Source: JAAFIP01 sp043777795 (GTDB taxonomy: Bacteria > Pseudomonadota > Gammaproteobacteria > Burkholderiales > Burkholderiaceae_C). Taken from it: a stretch of 24,634 nucleotides of DNA. This document shows positions 23,401 through 24,634 of this stretch, one piece after another. The stretch covers positions 1 through 24,634 of the forward strand of contig JAYWHJ010000184.1 of the NCBI GenBank assembly GCA_043777795.1. The letters run 5' to 3'. The position numbers and the translations under genes were made by a program. How positions within the stretch are numbered: position 1 is the first letter of the stretch; every line of letters begins with the position of its first letter. The notes beneath the pieces were generated by a model, which was given only the letters and a program-made list of their open reading frames with translations, searched no databases and was not told the DNA's origin.

Positions 23401-24634
23401 ATAACACCTCCGCCGACACGGACACCGTCACACCCGCAGTGGCTCGCGTTATCAGCAGTGGTTCCATCTGCCCGGCGGGCAGCACCGAGCAGATCGTTAA
23501 TCTGATTTCCAACGGCGACTTTGCCAATACCAGCTTCAGCGTGGGTGCGAACGTACTGCAAACCACCAACGACACTTATCCTGCAGATACCAGGGTGGCC
23601 CTGCAAAGCGGTGCCAAAAACTATGCGGGTGGTGTCGTCTTTCAAAATCCATTCCCCGGCGACCCCTCGCGCAGTGTGCCTGCCACCAATAACTGGCTTT
23701 ACAGCAACGGCAACAACACTGGCGCAGCCTACCGGATTTGGTCGCAGCCTGTGAGCGGCTTGGTGCCTGGTCGCTCATATACCTGGATGTACTACGGATC
23801 CAACACCCTAGCCTCCGGCAACGTCACTGCCACAGACCTGCCTTTGATCGATTTTCGTGTGCTCACCGGAACGGCAACCACCAGCCTGGGCACTGCGGAC
23901 AGCTACCCCAACGAAGGCGCTGGCGTGACAGACACTTGGACGCTGCGTCAGCGCACTTTTGTGGCCGGAGCCAGTGCACTCACGTTGCAGTTGTGGGACA
24001 CCGTCATCGGCATCACCGGCGATGACTTTGCCAGTACCCAAATCCAGTTGCGCGAATGCCGCCCCAGCGTGGATGTTTTCGTAAGCAAGACCAATGGCGT
24101 GAACCAAGTCACCGCTCTGGGCACCACGGCTTACGTCATCACCGTGGGTAATGCCGGGCCTGGTGGAGCAGACAACGTGACCGTGCGTGATCCGGTGGCC
24201 CTTGGCTTGACTAAAACCGGCGTGAGTTGCGCAGCTACTGGGGTAGGCGCAGCCTGCCCGCCCTTGGTCAACGTCAGCGGCTTGGAGGGCGCGGGCTTAT
24301 CAGTCCCCACCCTGCCGGTGGGCACCACCGTGGTCTTCACCGTGACTGCCAATGTGACGGCGCTCAACGGCAGTGTTACCAATGCAGTGAATCTGACTTT
24401 ACCCGCAGGCGTCACTGACACCAACACGGCCAACAACAGCTCCAGCGACACCGACAACGTACGCGGCTTGGCAGCCATCACCATTACCAAAACGAACAAC
24501 ACCACGACAGTGGTCGCGGGCGGCAGCACGACGTACACGATCGTCGTGGCGAACGCAGGGCCTTCGGATGCCAGCGGCGCGGTATTGCGTGATCCTGCGG
24601 CACCAGGCTTGAGCTGCATCGGCCCTGTTGCCTG
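20457..24634 (+). CDS. Giant exported glycine-rich protein with DUF11-type repeats (3' end outside window)
   Basis: The frame is open from the ATG at 20457 to the window end, 1392 codons without a stop. Residues 1-24 form a signal peptide (hydrophobic RALFFVGLISWLPFAGA). Next is a non-repetitive domain (about 30-240) and a very glycine-rich zone (about 242-485) with runs of five to eight Gly plus Asn/Ser, as in filamentous surface proteins. From about 550 come beta-sandwich domains of the DUF11 / conserved-repeat type: clear units begin near 726, 863, 1205 and 1340 with the pattern (D/A)-L-x-I-T-K-x-N-G ... Y-T-I-V-V-x-N-x-G-P, ending in D-P-T-P-A-N-N. A different beta-rich domain (about 1000-1200, ISNGDFANTSFSV) splits the second and third units. 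It is probably a cell-surface or secreted adhesin-like protein. The sorting signal (for example an IPTL-CTERM tail) would lie outside the window. Confidence 0.85.
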   Translation, partial: MFSHYIRALFFVGLISWLPFAGAQVCAAPGKDAPGLISGVVNTFYQGNGNLGIATTSLTLGTSIGAAGVVSVGDLLMIIQMQGASIDANDDERYGDGVGVAASQVNTSLSQANGYTALGQAGLFEYVRVTAAAGSNISFTPALTNAYEQNTAAQPRRTYQVVRVPQYPSASISAASPLVSVPWNGTTGGVVSIDVAGALTLSGSGAHINVSNQGFRGGAQGAANSTCCDGTYVFYRGAQTADGGGKGEGIAGTPRYLSIYTGGSFDGGTGNLDAVGFPATAVLDLGAGNMGYPNGDFARGAPANAGGGGTSHNSGGGGGGNGGVGGNGGQTFDGDGLRDVGGYGGSRLPQAGSPVATRIYMGGAGGSGSLNNDSGQRGSGGFGGGIIAVRAGSISGSAVFQSNGQKGIDSDAGNDAGGGGGAGGSVMVIAGAGHGNVTAIARGGYGSNSNMNTFNLAAAPPVGNSTGDCCNNEREGPGGGGGGGVVLYNSPIGSAVLARGINGLSRSDRNLGFSGNMLAGPGTNGVQATVSSSSVVGVRPGYECLPLLTATKSTNTPARTVPPDSTGTYVVVLSNAVNAGVAYAVGLNDPLSSPFTLSGSSATVTYGLGASGPVSPITASGTNTVVIGAAGNATSSFTLNPGSSVTVTFNVALNGAAAGTYQNPINLRFADPTRTSGGSAQGAVNSTATPGSTYANGQPVGGSNYNAASSTQEDIVISGAPGTTADLVITKNGTASAEVGQPVVYTLLVSNNGPANVPGTITVNDIVPASIGTVTWVCTLVAGSGDCDTLTVGAGSAGSGNAIALPRVALNSGGQIQIVVSGTAIAAGTVVNTATVTLPVGYNDPTPSNNRATATTTITTPSADLLITKSNGVNGVTSGGVTAYTIVVGNVGPSAANNAVITDTASAGLVPLSVTCSAQGGAVCPVLLTTSTFQAGLIIATFPAGGTLTFTLNAQVSASSGFVTNTATIAPPSGTTDPTPANNTSADTDTVTPAVARVISSGSICPAGSTEQIVNLISNGDFANTSFSVGANVLQTTNDTYPADTRVALQSGAKNYAGGVVFQNPFPGDPSRSVPATNNWLYSNGNNTGAAYRIWSQPVSGLVPGRSYTWMYYGSNTLASGNVTATDLPLIDFRVLTGTATTSLGTADSYPNEGAGVTDTWTLRQRTFVAGASALTLQLWDTVIGITGDDFASTQIQLRECRPSVDVFVSKTNGVNQVTALGTTAYVITVGNAGPGGADNVTVRDPVALGLTKTGVSCAATGVGAACPPLVNVSGLEGAGLSVPTLPVGTTVVFTVTANVTALNGSVTNAVNLTLPAGVTDTNTANNSSSDTDNVRGLAAITITKTNNTTTVVAGGSTTYTIVVANAGPSDASGAVLRDPAAPGLSCIGPVA

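Noticed and set aside
1..24634. CRISPR arrays, rRNA or tRNA genes, transposases, prophage
   Set aside because: No regular spacer-repeat pattern, no rRNA or cloverleaf sequence and no recombinase motifs were seen on either strand.

Overview
The window looks like a chromosome segment of a betaproteobacterium, most probably Comamonadaceae (Rhodoferax-like). The reasons are the moderately high GC, the folP-glmM pair, a Ralstonia-type three-domain nitrite reductase, and short A+T-flanked interspersed repeats of a kind I associate with that family. The species assignment is an inference. No rRNA, tRNA, CRISPR array or transposase gene was found.

Layout. (1) Positions 1-3570, minus strand: a denitrification cluster in transcription order nirK (copper nitrite reductase fused to cytochrome c) - nirV - sco - fnr-type regulator (cut by the window edge). 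A perfect FNR/ANR box sits where a class II activator site should be. (2) 3580-3960: a 380-base gene-free stretch dominated by two related, long imperfect palindromes in opposite orientation, with signs of compensatory base change. (3) 3962-7691: an EamA-type transporter (minus), then ggct - folP - glmM (plus). A short repeat occurs in frame inside the transporter gene, in frame inside folP, and again just before glmM. (4) 7781-11379, minus strand: a YtrA-like GntR repressor with its probable operator, an ABC ATPase, a large membrane permease and a C13-peptidase-like lipoprotein. (5) 11420-14394, plus strand: slyD-like FKBP isomerase, a diacylglycerol-kinase-family protein overlapping a metallophosphoesterase, and a DUF456 membrane protein. 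(6) 14372-17778: TerC-family membrane protein (minus), a small two-helix membrane protein (plus) and a fused ABC exporter (minus). Two convergent gene pairs here overlap at their 3' ends. (7) 18039-24634, plus strand: an SdiA-regulated/Ig-like/lamin-tail lipoprotein, then the first 1392 codons of a giant exported glycine-rich protein with DUF11-type repeats that runs off the window.

How they fit together: the first region is a coherent anaerobic nitrite-respiration unit (enzyme, accessory factor, copper chaperone, oxygen-sensing regulator). folP and glmM are housekeeping genes. The GntR-ABC unit looks like a self-regulated envelope-stress exporter. The last two genes encode cell-surface proteins. 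The most unusual unexplained structure is the pair of palindromes at 3637-3932, followed by the repeat family that has entered two reading frames.
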